A stretch of DNA of 64,000 nucleotides from the NCBI GenBank assembly GCA_963971225.1, contig OZ020267.1, forward strand, positions 108,525,892-108,589,891, given 5' to 3'. Positions 23,381 to 36,249 of the stretch are shown here, piece by piece. A program made the translations under genes and the position numbers. The notes under the pieces were generated by a model, which ran no database searches, was not told the DNA's origin, and worked only from the letters and a program-made list of their open reading frames with translations. How positions within the stretch are numbered: position 1 is the stretch's first letter; every line of letters starts with the position of its first letter. The stretch is from Melieria omissa. Lineage: Eukaryota > Arthropoda > Insecta > Diptera > Ulidiidae.

Positions 23381-24737
23381 TATGAAAGTTCATTACTGGA
23401 TTTCATCAACAAATCTCACATATTTACTGATCAGTTGGTGCTCATTTCGTAGCTTGGAGCTAAGATTGCCCTCTCTTTTAAGTCATCTTTTTTATAAGAA
23501 GAACTTTGCATTTAATTCCTTCCTTGTAGCTTCCTGACTCTTGCTTATAATAAATCTGCCCACTGAGTGTCTTTCGTTTTGTAGGCCAAAAACTGATCAA
23601 CTATTTTGGTTTATTTTTATGATTTTTTTAGTTTTGTCTACAGATTTCAGAAGAATTTTATTGTACGAAATGAAACTCTTGGGTATACAAACATTTTTAA
23701 AAGCACTACTAATTTATTTAGAATGCCTAAAGATTAACAAATCTAAAAACTAAATACTTAGCATTCCGAAACGCAGTGTTCCTCTAACTTTTTTGTAAGC
23801 CTGATTTTGTTTGAGTGTATTTATAATTGCCATTTGCTTTTGCCGGCTTCTGAGTACAATAAAAAAAAAATATTTTTACTTAATTTTTTTCTCAATCAAC
23901 AAAACTGCATTCGTAAGCGTTTCTGCCATTTTAATCGTTAATCTAACTTCCAGTATCTACTACTTACCGGCTATTTGCTACTAACTATTTGTTTTTGTTG
24001 TTTGCGAATGCCACTCTACATTTTAGTATAAAATCATTAAGCATTCACTGCAAATTTTTTAGTTGTTTCACAGCAAAGTCGCGGCATATGTGACTTTCAG
24101 TTGCAATCCTTACAGGAAATTTAAATCAAAATAAAAACTAAAAAACTAAAAAGTTGTAAGAAAACTTAAAAGTTATAGAAAAAGGCATCTAGAAAAGGTA
24201 AAACGACAGTGGTGGATTCAAAAATATTGAAGAAAATGAAAGACTAAATGCAGTTTTGTAGTGACTTGTTTTATGTTAGTTTCAAAGTAAAATTATTAAA
24301 AAAACTACAGTGCATTCATATAAAATTTCAAAAAATTAAAAAAAACCAAAAACCAAACACCTGTTCAGCGCATTGTAACATTTTTAGTTATTTGTTTTAG
24401 TTAAAAACTAAAGCACTTCCATTATGAAATTCCCTGAAGCCTCAAGTGGAACGCGTGATTAAATTTTTATTGATGAGTGAGCATTTTTGTTTTGTGTATA
24501 AACTGCAAGACTAAAAAACTGGCGTGTAAGTGTGCGCATTTTATGTCATAAAACTGTGTCAAGAACTTGAATAAAAATTGAAGCAACCACAAACCTCAAA
24601 ATAAATTTGCAGTTTATAAAACCAAGTGAAACCGTTACGAAAATAAGTCAACCAGCAAAAATTCTGCATTAAATTAAAAAATAATCACAATGTTTGTTTT
24701 ATTGTATTTTTTATTTTTTTGTATTATTTTCTGTCAC

Positions 24738-24857
24738 AGTCTTGTTTAATTGTTATTCGAACGACGTGCAAATTGGTGTGATCATTAAACAGTGACACTT
24801 ACTTTGGATCAGTTGATTTTGCTGACAAGACATTTTGGATTTTACGTGCAAACTTTG
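24738..24857 (+). other. Candidate non-coding 5' exon ending at a gtaagt donor
   Basis: A segment of more balanced composition ends in aactttg followed by gtaagtacg, a near-consensus donor. The next plus-strand acceptor with coding sequence is at 40094, so this may be a leader exon of the CRAL-TRIO gene. Start position arbitrary. No transcript evidence. Confidence 0.25.
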
Positions 24858-26199
24858 GTAAGTACGAATGATAACACTTAACCCTCAAATGCATGAATTA
24901 TTTCCACGTTTGCTAAATAAACATAGGTTTTTCTTTTTAACACAGAAAATCACTGAAAAATGAATTAAATATTAAAAAACTACTTAACATTAGCAAACAG
25001 ATTTTGAATGTGGTTGTCGTTTCAAAATATTATATCGGGGTTTAATTTTAAGATATACACAAATATGTTAGTGTACCTAAAGGCATCAATATGCATCCTA
25101 GGGTTAATTGAAATGAAAGTACAAAGCTTTACATTTTTATATAGAAAAACAAACGATTTAAATTATTGAGTGCCAGTAACTTAAGTGGTTGGGGATTTTT
25201 TATTTTACCGCAACATGTGGTAAATTATTCAAACAAAGTTGTCTTCTGGGCATTAAGATTAGGATTTTCTGATTCAGAAATGAATTAAACAGTAAATTCA
25301 ACAGAATAAATAAAGAAAAGTGTGGATTTTTCAACTTTTTCCAGTTTTCTATAGTTTTAACTAAAACGATAAATAATCTGCAGCCATCCTACAATAACCC
25401 TAAGTCTCTCTGTTAAATATCAAAAATGATCCTTTGAATTTTAACATCAGTATCACAATAGTTTAAGCATTAAATCGTAAGGTTCTAGCCCTTTGAAGAA
25501 GTAACAGGGGCACAATCTTAGTAGTAAGGTTTATTTATAGTATTTTTACACATTGTTAGGCATATATATTGAATTGTCGCAAAAGTTGTGACATATTTTT
25601 CTATTGCCTTCTATACCGGAAACTGCAATTACTGCTACTAATTTATTAGCTAATCTCATACAGAGTTATTCTCTTACAGTTTCTTACACACGCATTAAAA
25701 TCAACTCAATATCAACATTTGATATCACAAACTAACTATTCACTTTCTCTCCCTATACACTACAGACTCTCCCAATACTTAGATTCTTTTTTTTCTCTCA
25801 ATTTCCGCAGCATATGAAAAAGTCACTCGGCCATGCCAGAACAACAATTCAATCAATTTTTATCATAAGGCCCACCAAAAACTTGTTGCTTTAGCAGCAG
25901 AAGTTTTGGGCAGCCATACGAAAACATTTGCTTGCGGCACTCGTTGGTTCGTGCTCGCTCAGCTCTCTGGCCAATTGGCGTTCGGTTAATCTCTTTGGCA
26001 CTGCAAATATTGCATGCACGAGTCGGCTTATGCTTTCGCTGTTGCCGTTAATTTAAATATGCCGTTTGGATGTGGCTTATGTTGTTGTTGTCAGTGTTAT
26101 TCATGGCCGCTGCACTTCCGGGAGAGGGCGCTGCTTGTGCGCGCATTTCACTAGTTTCTTGTTGGTTTCGCATGGCATCGAATACGAAAATTAAACGGT

Positions 26200-26949
26200 G
26201 ACTCACAGTCGAAGAGCGAAGGTCGTGCGTGTAACACACTCGGTGCTGACAGCAATAACCGCAACAGTCACAAAGTCGTCAATTAACGTCAACAACGGCA
26301 GCGTGCAAATTGTTAAGGAAATTAAAAGTGCATAAAAAAGTTGAAGTAAAATTCCATAAAATAAAAGAAATACTGAGAAGATTTTGAAGTACAAAAGTTG
26401 AAGGTGTTCAGCAAAAAGTGCAAAAATAAACATAAATGTTGAAATTATTGCGCTGACAGGGCATTTTTGGATTGTACCAACCGATAACAACAACAGCAGC
26501 AAAAAGCATTGCAGCAAGTGCAACAGTGACCGTGTGCAGCCCTTTTACATAACCTCAATTCGCCGTTGTTGATTTACTGTTTTCAATTTCAACTCAAGGC
26601 AATTGCTCGTTGTTTGTGTTTTTGGTTTTGTTGTGCATTTGTGCAACGCCTTAATGCACTTTTTTAAAGTTGTGCATATGTGAGTTTGCGTTCCAACCAG
26701 CTTGTAAAGTGTGTTCCAGCAGCTCCGCTCCAACAGTGACAATCATACTCCACGCCGCTGTACTGTCGCTTCAATTGCAACGCTGTGTCAATACAATTTG
26801 CAGTTTCCTTTCTTGCTGCTGTGGATTTTTGTGTTTTAATTTTTTATTTGCCGCGCCAACAGTTGCAGTTAATTGCCACACGATGACAATGATAAGTGCA
26901 GCAGCCATTCCGACGGCGCATCTCAATGGCGTCAGCAGTGTTGCATGCG
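26200..26949 (+). other. Candidate non-coding first exon with an initiator
   Basis: The sequence has the texture of a fly 5' UTR: AAGTGCAAAA and CAACAACAGCAGC runs, higher GC, few long plus-strand frames. It ends at gcatgcg followed by gtaagcc, a good donor. CAGTC at 26206-26210 could be an initiator. A short frame near the end (MTMISAAAIPTAHLNGVSSV, from about 26883) runs into the donor and could be coding. Linkage to the gene at 40 kb is a guess. Confidence 0.3.
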
Positions 26950-28413
26950 GTAAGCCAGACAACAACAGCAATCGCAACTTTTAATAATTTTCCATTGTAC
27001 TCTTTGGCTTTTTCTCGCATATCCAGTTTTTACTGTGGATTTACCTTTAGGTATTTTTAAGGTTTTTATTGTTTTTTTGTTTGTGTAAGCATACTTGGCC
27101 TTGTGCCAAAAGGGAGGTGGAGTCGATTGCAATCGTTGCACTTGAAAGGTTATATTTTGGCATTGTGTTGCTCGAAAGTCCTTTAAAACGACTACAGCAA
27201 GCAGCTTTTACACTGCGCTTTCAAACAGCTGTGTAATGTCAGCAGTTTGAGGTTATGTGCAGCTTTGTTGTAACGGTTGGGCCGCTGGTTCGTGGGTCAG
27301 TTACCGGCGCAAGTACTCAATACAACAAAAAACCATTAAAAACAGCTAACACAACTCTAAAGCAGGTCAACGACCTTCTGACCTTAACCGAATTACATCC
27401 GTTAGGTTTTTTCTGGCACTGTTTTTAGTTGAATTTTATAACAAAAACATAAAGCGTTTTTTTTTTTAAATTACATTTAATTTTTTCAAAATATGAAAGA
27501 AATAAATAATAAATAATAATATAATAAATAATTTTTTCTTTGGAAAATTGCTGGTTTTCGAAATTAAAATTAAAAGTAAATTTAAATTAAAATTAAATCA
27601 AAACTAAACATAAAATATAATGAAATTTAATAATGTTTTGCTAATGTTAATGTTTTAATAATGTTGTGCAACAGCATTTCTGTAACAGAGTAACGATCAT
27701 ATATTTCTGAAAGAGGACGTCGTACTGATCATTTTTGCCGAACAAAGTAATAGTCCAGCACGTCTAAGTTTTTTGTAAATTGCACATAAATGTTAAAGGG
27801 TCTCTCTAGACTTTTACAAGGAAAGTATAAAAACTTGAAGAGCTAGAGCTTAGATGTCTAAGACAAAGTTGTTTGCATTAAAAGTGTGAATATTTTTTGT
27901 GTACACATGAACCCCCTCCCCCTTTCCTAACCGCCTTTTTCATGTTTTTCGGAAACATTTTTCATAAAAAGCTTGTATTGAGTAAAATATTGAAAGAAAA
28001 TACTATATTATCTTTGGGAAAATATTCCTCATTAAAAAATAGGAGGGGTTTTCAAACACCAAAACTTTCCCAAAACTTCCCCCAAACAAATAAAAAGCCC
28101 TAAGCACGAAACCTTCATTTAATACTTTTTTCATTAATGACTTGCTCTGCTTGAGATGTTGAGAAAAACGTTGAATATTAAAAACAAAAAATATTTTCCA
28201 TTGAAAAATAGTTCAGGTGGTCTCCAAACAAGAAGTCCATAAGTAAAATAAACAATTTTTATTATTTCAAGAAAGACAATTTCGCTTTACGGGAATGCTC
28301 AGATGGGTCAATATTCCGATTCAAATTCCAAACGTACTCAGCGAGCATTGCTACTTTCTTCAAGTAGCTTAATTTGTTGGTGAAACCTTTCAGAAACAGC
28401 CCCAAGAATTTCT

Positions 28414-28731
28414 TCTTCTTCTTCTTGACTGGCACGACAGCCCGATTACGAGACTAAGGCCTAGCTACCTGCAACCAACCGTGTTGTACGTGCGAATGTT
28501 TTTACAAGTTTGGAAGGGACCTACAGTTTTATGCCGATTCCGAACGGCGAGTTGGGAGCTTTTTCATAGGCAATTTTACTCTCAGAGGTTTGCCATTTCC
28601 TGCTGAGAGGACAGTCGCCGAAAGAAAAATTGTTGTTTTTCTTTTTTTTCAGTGTTAACGCAACGGAGTATTGAACTCGCGGAGTCTTGACTCGCCGCCC
28701 AACGCACTACCCAGCTGAGTTACGGCGGCTC
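28414..28731 (-). mobile_element. tRNA-derived SINE with 9-bp target duplication
   Basis: On the minus strand it begins with a tRNA-like head GCCGCCGTAACTCAGCTGGG (A-box-like) and, about 30 bp on, GAGTTCAATACTC (B-box-like). It ends in an (AAG)n tail at 28414-28425. The perfect direct repeat AGAATTTCT flanks both ends (28405-28413 and 28732-28740). A second, partial copy of the tail half lies at 55329-55400, confirming a dispersed family. RNA polymerase III promotion is inferred from the boxes. Confidence 0.8.
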
Positions 28732-28861
28732 AGAATTTCTTTGGTCGTTATTCTGTTGCACACAAAAAGTTTAAAATTGTTTTACTGTGTAATTAATTAA
28801 TTTATTAGTATTTGTATAAGTCAGTCTAGCCTTTTATAGTACATCAGTTTGAATAAATTAA

Positions 28862-30785
28862 CCCTCAGCCGACGTTCAAAAAAACTCACACATAAGATGT
28901 TCCGGGTGATATTTCACCCATATAGTACTTTGCATTGTTTTAATGAATTTGTTGACCAATTATAATAAAAAATAATTTGTTATCTTTAATCTTTATTATC
29001 TTTGTTATCTTACAGATAAATAAGTTAACACATTTTTCTATATTTTTTTTTTAATTAGGGCAACTAGGTTAGGTTAGGTTATTGTGGCTGCCTCTGTAAG
29101 AGACATACTCGGAGGCCTATTATGAGACCCGTTGTGATATACAACAAATTTCACCCGTTTCAAAATGTGTATGTAATACTATTTTTTCCAACATACACTA
29201 TGATCAATAAGTACCGGGACTGTGTATTTTAAATTTTCCGCCGTTGCCCGATGCAGGTAAAAAATGCTTTCTGCAACATTTTAAGCGACAAAAGACAAAA
29301 TTTCAAACAAATACGTTGATCAACAAAATTATCCATTGTAAAATGCGACGAAGTACAAAAAGTTGACTGACGCTAACAGCTGCCAAACAAAAACTAATGA
29401 TGCAATCCCGCTCAAAATTTGACACAGATGTCAGTTAAAGTCCTACCGACCTAAGAACAATTTTTTTACCTGCATCGGGCAACGGCGGAAAATTTAAAAT
29501 ACACAGTCCCGGTACTTATTGATCATAGTGTATATCTTACAGCACACATTTTAAGTTGATGGGGGAAAGTTAACTAAAACTACTGCCCACCACTTGTAAC
29601 CTTTTTGCAAGAATTGCAAGCAGAATGTGCCTTTCGATCGTTTTTGATTCCAAACTGGCACCGTGTTGCAATAGTTTTTGGTTTTTTTTAAAGCCAATTT
29701 TCCAAACAAGGCTATATTGAAATGAGAAGTCAGCATGAAACTTTCGTTTCTATAACGTTGCTCTATGCAAAATCTTGAGCTTTACTAAACTAAGATCTAA
29801 GTCTTCAAGAAAAATTTGCTTTTACTTTTTGTTGTGATGCCAGCTGGGATCGACAGCGATTGGTTTTTCGCTTGACGGTATAGTATGTGAACAGTGCTTT
29901 TGACTTACTGTAAAACGATATAATTTCGGGTAATTTTTTGTCATCCATATATCCTGGTTATTATGAAAATTGCTCAAAAGGGCATCTTCCGCGAAAAGTC
30001 AGTAAAAGTAAAATTACACATTAAGTAAGTGTCCTTTTCATAGGACGTTCATAGCAGTTGCCGCTGAACCCACTTTACTCATATGTCTCTTGTGGGTGTT
30101 AATGAGCTTTATTCTTGATTATAATCGTTACGTTATTGGTGAGTGGTTTTGTCACCGACAGAACGAGAAATTGGTCTGCCTGTTGTGTAGCTCTACAGAT
30201 TATCAAGAGATTGTCCATTCGACTTATAAACACCAGTCAAAATTTAAGTACCAAAATATGCCTGAAAATCACCAACGCTGATCCATGCACAGCCAAAAAC
30301 TCGCAAACCTTCAACATTAGTTTTGTCAGTTACTATCTTTAACATTGGTCTTCATTAGCATCTTTTATTACTGCCACACGACTTCAAGCATACCGTGTTA
30401 TACCAACTTTAGTTGAAATAATATAATTGGCTCTTACTTTTCCGTTAAGTTCAGGATGCTTATTGATCTGTAAAAAGGTTTTGCTTATAAAAGCAGTGCA
30501 AAACTTTCAATCCAGTGACACAATTTTATGGCATTTCCTGTATGTGTTGCGTTGAATTTCCATACAATTTGCATATGGGTGAAATATCACCCGAACGTCG
30601 CCCACGTAACTTTTTTTATAATTACCGTTATAATGAAATAGTCAATATGTTGTAGATAATTTCTGAAACTTATATTGGTTTGCCACAAATACAAAAAACC
30701 TTAATCATTTTGATGAATATATAGGAAAGTTATAGCATCCCAAAGTTGAAAATGGGTGAAAAATCACCCGAACGACGGATTAGGG
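28862..30785. mobile_element. TTAA-flanked piggyBac-type element, 1.92 kb
   Basis: TTAA at 28858-28861 and 30786-30789. The left end starts CCCTCAGCCGACGTTC; the right end is GAACGACGGATTAGGG. A dyad GGGTGANNNNTCACCC lies inside each end (28904-28919 and 30754-30769) and at a third, internal site (30577-30592) that is followed by GAACGTCGCC. The size could have held a transposase, but I see no continuous piggyBac-like frame. A 335-bp mariner-type MITE is nested in it. Confidence 0.75.
29196..29530. mobile_element. mariner-type MITE, 335 bp with about 70-bp inverted repeats
   Basis: The ends start CACTATGATCAATAAGTACC and mirror each other for about 70 bp, nearly without mismatch, to the motif CCCGATGCAGGTAAAAAA. 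TA flanks both sides (29194-29195, 29531-29532). The near identity of the arms indicates either recent insertion or arm homogenisation. Only about 190 bp separate the arms; no coding capacity. Confidence 0.85.
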
Positions 30786-30789
30786 TTAA

Positions 30790-33700
30790 ATGTAAATAAT
30801 AACAATTGTACCTTAATTCAATGTAACTACAAACAAAGGGAGTAAAGTTAAAATGTATGTTTCGAAATAAAGATAAAAGACCTAATTACAAGAGGGTTAA
30901 TACAGAAGGAGAAAATAGGAATTAGGAGAAGATTACTATCTATTTGATATATCTCGGTTGTTGAATAGATTCAAATCTAATTCAATTCAAAGCGATAAAG
31001 TCGTATGTTTTTAATTTCAAATTATGTGAATCAATTTTGATTAATTTATTGAAAATCTGTTCAGCAAAGAATAAAAAGAAAGTTATGGGAAAGTTTGAAC
31101 ACTCGAAGCCTTCTCAACCTGATACTGTATGTTGATGGAAGAGAGAGATATTGGATATTTTGGGCCATTATTTGAACTGTAAATGTTAAGTCTTGCAATC
31201 AGTTAATGCGCTTCTCGCCATCTTTTTTTAAGATTATATAATTTCTTGCTTCTTTGAGATCAAAACTCAAACAAAAAGTAATCGCTTCCATATATTTTTT
31301 ATATTCCTGGCAAAGAAAATGATGAACAGAGTATTAAAACTTTTCAAAACAAAAAATCGGTTGCATCTATAGCATCATTTGATATGCACGTGTTTGTCAC
31401 ATTTGACATAAATAATGCCCATTCTATAGATAAGAGTGTAAAGCAAAAAAAAATTTGGCAAGCAATTAAAAATATACGTGACTGGAGTATTAGATTATTT
31501 GGGGACTTTATTGCAACCGTCATGGGCTTTGCATGACAGTTGTGTGTTTTGAATGCTCCGGTCACTCGAAGTCAATGTATGCAAAAACAAATTAATTAAT
31601 TTTTTGTTCATTTGTAATAAAGTGAGAATAAAAATCATGTGTCAGACGTTATTTTGAATCAATTTAATAGAATTTTAAGAAACATTTTGTCGGCACAATT
31701 TCACAACGTTGCGTAATGTACAAGTGAGTAAATTGTACTCAGCACTACTCCAATCCAATTTCAAGTGGATTTTGATATATGAAGAATTACCGCCAAATTT
31801 TGATGGAAACTGCGGTGATCGCGGATCACCAGTTCAGTTGACTAACACGTTGGTCATTATTTATGTCCCAGCAATCGTTTTTAACTTTCGTGTACCACTC
31901 ATGAAGTCTTCCATAAACTGAGTTAATCAATTGAAATGTTTGGGTTAAAGTTCTCTCAGCTTTAAAGCAAAACTTAATACTTGTTTTTTGCAAATTAACA
32001 TCGAATGTACCAGTGACAAAAACATACTTTTACCTCAGACGCAATAACTTCGTTTACAGTCAACCAAATTTAATGAAACTTCTAATGTGCTAAGTCAAAT
32101 ATGTGTGGCACAAACACAAAGTGCCCTTTTTGAAAGGTGCAGTTTACTTTAAAAAGCAGGCAATACTAAATTGGCAAACACATTTTTTAAAACCCCCCAT
32201 GACCAAGTTCTGGCTACACCTCGCCTCAGTAGTAATTCAATTTTAAGTTTTTATAGTTAATAATCACCAGATTCTGCATGAGTTCAAAGTTCTGAGTTCT
32301 GAGGAGTTCAAAGAAAAACGAAATCGTAAATTAGAGACTAAAAATACCCAACAAATTTGTATTTGTATTTGATGTTGGGTAAGCGAAGGTTTAACTAAAT
32401 CTTTTTAAATGCCCATGTGGAATTATGTTACAAAATAGTAGTACAACTTTTTTTAATAATATTTGCAGTTTTTATGAATTCAGTTTGACTTTAAAGAAAT
32501 CATAAAACCATGAAAAAGCCATGAAAAAATATATCAAAAGACATCAAAGGAGCTCTTTTGACTAATTACTATAAGTCTAACGCTTATTTATATTTTCAGC
32601 GGTGTGTAAATATTTTGTGTAAATTATTATTCGATTAGTAGTTGAGTGGCTTGCTGACGTTGTGATAAAATCTCTCGATTCATTCTTATGGAAAGTACGT
32701 TACAAGACAGTGCAAAGCATATTCATAGGTAATTTGAACTAATTACTATGCACATTACAAGCCTGTAGCGCTTTTCCCATGAAACGAAAACCGGTCTCTG
32801 CTGAAAGAAAATATACGATCAAGAGAATAACAATTAAAGGCAATAAGTGCAGTTTCCTATGGTGTAAACCATACAAACTAGTAGAATTATTTACATAAAT
32901 ATATGATGCTTGTGATTACCAGAGCAAAACCGATTGTAATAACAACGTTCTAATGCAACGAATATACAAATGTTGTGATTTGTTACACGTGAGTGCAGTG
33001 TTGCATGAGGTGCAAAAAAACTGTGTCAACAAAATATTTTTGTTGATTTTCGAAAACTCATTCCTCGCTCATATCTCTCACTCTCTGTAACAACCACTCG
33101 CACGTTTTCAAGCGCTTGAAAACAGCCACAAAACATAGCAATTGTAGGAGCAATAACCTATCATTTTGTGAGCAAACTGAGCGACATCAACAATCGTCTG
33201 AGTTGACTCAATTCAATATCGAATTTCCAACTGAGGCTGCGCTTAGGTTTTTTTCAACTCTCGCTGCACTGCGCACTGAGTCGAGTCGAATTCAGTATTC
33301 CCAGTCGCACAACGCATCGATGCGGCTTTTGCACAGTCACTCAATGTCAGCTTAAATGCTAAAACCGGTGTCATAGCACAGCGGTTGTTTTCATTACTCA
33401 CGCGTCTTTCACAAAGAATCCCCATTGTATGCTTTCTGCGCCGCATTGTGTTGGGGGCAAGGTTTTTTGTTATTGTCAAGTCTACAACAAAATGTTGAAT
33501 AAAATCTGAGTTACTAGCTTAGGGCCCAAACAGTTTGCACTCAGCTGCGACGGTTGTTAGATCGCTCAGACTGCGATCTTCGTCTTAAAACAATCCTCGG
33601 ACGCGTCATTTAACTTTGTTGTCGCTTCGCGCTCAAACATAGATATAAACGCTTTCAAAGCCCAATTTAAATTGAAACAAGTTTGTGTGCGTTCGTTGTT

Positions 33701-35329
33701 TTTTGGCAAATTTGTGTGGAAAAAAACTTTCTCGCAATTTGCTTTTATTGCAAAAAGTTATAATAAATTACATCTTCACAGATCGTTTGGCCATTGTGAA
33801 TTTTTAATTTGCATTTTAAATGACCAAAAAATACATATGTATTGTACATATATGCATATGAATTGTGATGTGATATGTGTTGCTTAAAATAAAATTTTGA
33901 ATACTAGTTAATAAATAATTAAAAATAAATCATTGTGCATTTGGTGAGGTTGGTTTTGAAAGAGAAGTGATGGAAGAAAAGATTAAAAAAGATAGAAATA
34001 AATTGAATAGTTGTAGAACGTATGGAAATATTTACCTTAATGCGGACTATGTATGATGGTTTTTGATGTTTTCTCGAAATAGAAATTCATATTTTTATGA
34101 ATATTTTTAATGTGTATATTGAATTTATAACTAGACTTTGCTTATAGTTGATTGTATTAGACAGTTGGAAACACGAAACACTGTCAAATTGTGAAGAAAC
34201 TGAATGAAAACTGACTACACAGATGATGCTGTGATACTTAATACTTAATAGTTCAGACAATATTTTAAAACCACGAAATCATTTCTAATTTATATATTTT
34301 CAAATTAATAGTTAACAAACCTACCTACAAACCTACAAATTTTCGGACAACAAATACATTTTCTTAAAAGAAAGATAGGTAAAGCCATCATTAGTTGTTT
34401 AACTTATTTACTTAGAACAAAGTCTCGAGATCATACGTGTTGTATTATCATTGATTAGAACCAACATTACCTTTACTGGCCATTATTATTGATTATTTTC
34501 TTCTTAGAAGCCTATAACCTTAGATAAGTTTGCTAACCTTCTGATGGTTCAAATTCTCAATTCACTCACTCACTCACCTCACTAGTGTAAGGTGTAAAAA
34601 AACCATTCAAGCCAAAGTGTTACTCACCCATTATTGTTCTACCTATATAAAAAAAAACGTTGGCTTCATGTTCCATCAATTGAAACCTACACTTTTCACA
34701 CACACTTACCACATGTGTACATACCGACTAATAAATATCTATTCTGTATTTTCCAAAATAGTTAATTATCTTTCCAGCAGCTTCTAATTATCCACAAAAA
34801 CACATCAATTTTAATTGATTATTTTATTTTTAATATTTGGCCACATTGTGCGGTATTTCCAAACATTTATTCAAATCAGTTTTTGGCAGACTAAACAAAA
34901 TGTTTCTCCATAAATCTGTAGAAGACAAATCTGAATAAATTTCTAAATATACGATTTACCACTAAACCCACGTTTTGGCCGCAATTGTTGAAAGACTTTT
35001 GTTTAATTTGAATGGAAATAAATACAAAAAGTCGAAAAATTAAGCATCTTCTCCATATTTAGGCGTAAAGTAAATATGTAGTTCAAGGTCAGTCAATATG
35101 ACGGCACGACAGTTGTGGTATTCGTTTACATTTTATTTGTATTTAAATGTTTATTTCAAGCTTGACCTATGCAAGGGGATTTACTGCATTTATAATTGAT
35201 TTCCTGTTAATGACATCGATTAACTTGGAAATTTTATAAAATATATATTAACAAATGAATGCTGTGTAGTTTGTGTTGATATGTAATGAAAATGCCTATG
35301 AAAAATCCCAGAACTTTTAGTTTAAGAAG
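30790..35329. other. Spacer with no supported gene
   Basis: AT-rich DNA. A slightly GC-richer patch at 33060-33620 has no convincing frame. Short (CACT)n runs occur near 34560-34580. I find no bounded repeat, RNA gene or exon chain here. Confidence 0.45.
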
Positions 35330-36248
35330 TGAAAGTAGTAGTAGAAGTAGAAGTTGAAGTATAAGTATAAGTAGAAGTGGAAGTAGAGGCAGAAGTTGAC
35401 GTAGAAGTTGAAGTAGAAGTAGAAGTAGAAGTAGAAGTAGAAGTAGAAGTAGAAGTTGAAGTAGAAGTAGAAGCAGAAGCAGAAGTAGAAGTAGAAGTAG
35501 AAGTAGAAGTAGAAGTAGAAGTTGAAGTAGAAGCAGAAGTAGAAGTAGAAGTAGCAGTAGAATTAGAAGTAGAAGTAGAAGTAGAAGTAGAAGTAGAAAT
35601 AGAAGTAGAAGTTGAAGTAGAAGTAGAAGTAGAAGCAGAAGTAGAAGTAGAAGTAGAAGTAGAAATAGAATTAGAGGAAGAAGTAGAAGTAGAATTAGAC
35701 GTAGAAGTAGAAGTAGAAGTAGAAATAGAAGTAGAAGTAGAATTAGAAGTAGAAGTAGAAATAGAAGTAGAAGTATAATTAGAAGTAGAAGTTGAAGTAG
35801 AAGTAGAAGCAGAAGTAGAAGTAGAAGTAGCAGTAGAATTAGAAGTAAAAGTAGAAGTAGAAATAGAAGTAGAAGTAGAAGTAGAAGTTGAAGTAGAAGC
35901 AGAAGTAGAAGTAGAAGTAGAAGTAGAAGTAGAAGTAGAAGTAGAATTAGAAGTAGAAGTAGAAGTAGAAGTAGAAGTAGAAGTAGAAGCAGAAGTAGAA
36001 GTAGAAGTAGAAATATATATAAGTAGAAGTTAAAGTAGAAGTAGAAGTGGAAGTAGAAGTTGAAGTAGAAGTAGAAGTAAAAGTTGAAGTAGAAGTAGAA
36101 GTTGAAGTGGAAGTGGAAGAGAAGTAGAAATAGTAGTATAAGTTGAAGACGAAATAGAAGTAGAAGTAGAAGCAGAACTAAAACTAGAAGTAGAATTAAA
36201 AGTAGAAATAATAGAAGTAGAAGGATAAATAGAACTAAAAGTAAAAGT
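35330..36248. repeat. (GAAGTA)n hexanucleotide array, about 0.9 kb
   Basis: The plus strand is built almost entirely of the hexamer GAAGTA with single-base variants (GAAGTT, GAAGCA, GAATTA, GAAATA). Because the unit is two codons, all frames stay open. A Glu-Val repeat frame (35377-35778, plus) and a 367-codon Leu-rich frame (minus) both result from this and are not genes. Purity is greatest at 35410-36010 and decays toward the edges. Confidence 0.97.
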
Positions 36249-36249
36249 A

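Larger units (their letters stand above)
23383..28404. other. Spacer, possibly upstream non-coding exons and intron of the CRAL-TRIO gene
   Basis: No coding exon recognised over 5 kb. Two segments look like 5' untranslated exons with strong donors (ends 24857 and 26949). The rest is AT-rich, with homopolymer-rich stretches (for example 23865-23890 and 27450-27600). Open frames of 60-106 codons here lack any recognisable motif. Confidence 0.4.

Noticed and set aside
26883..26949. Short frame running into the donor at 26949 as a first coding exon of the CRAL-TRIO gene
   Set aside because: The next coding exon has its own ATG with a good context (ccaccATG at 40106) and the conserved N-terminus starts there; joining is possible but unsupported.
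29551..29736. Minus-strand frame within the TTAA element
   Set aside because: Too short, no resemblance to a piggyBac transposase, and not continued in other frames.
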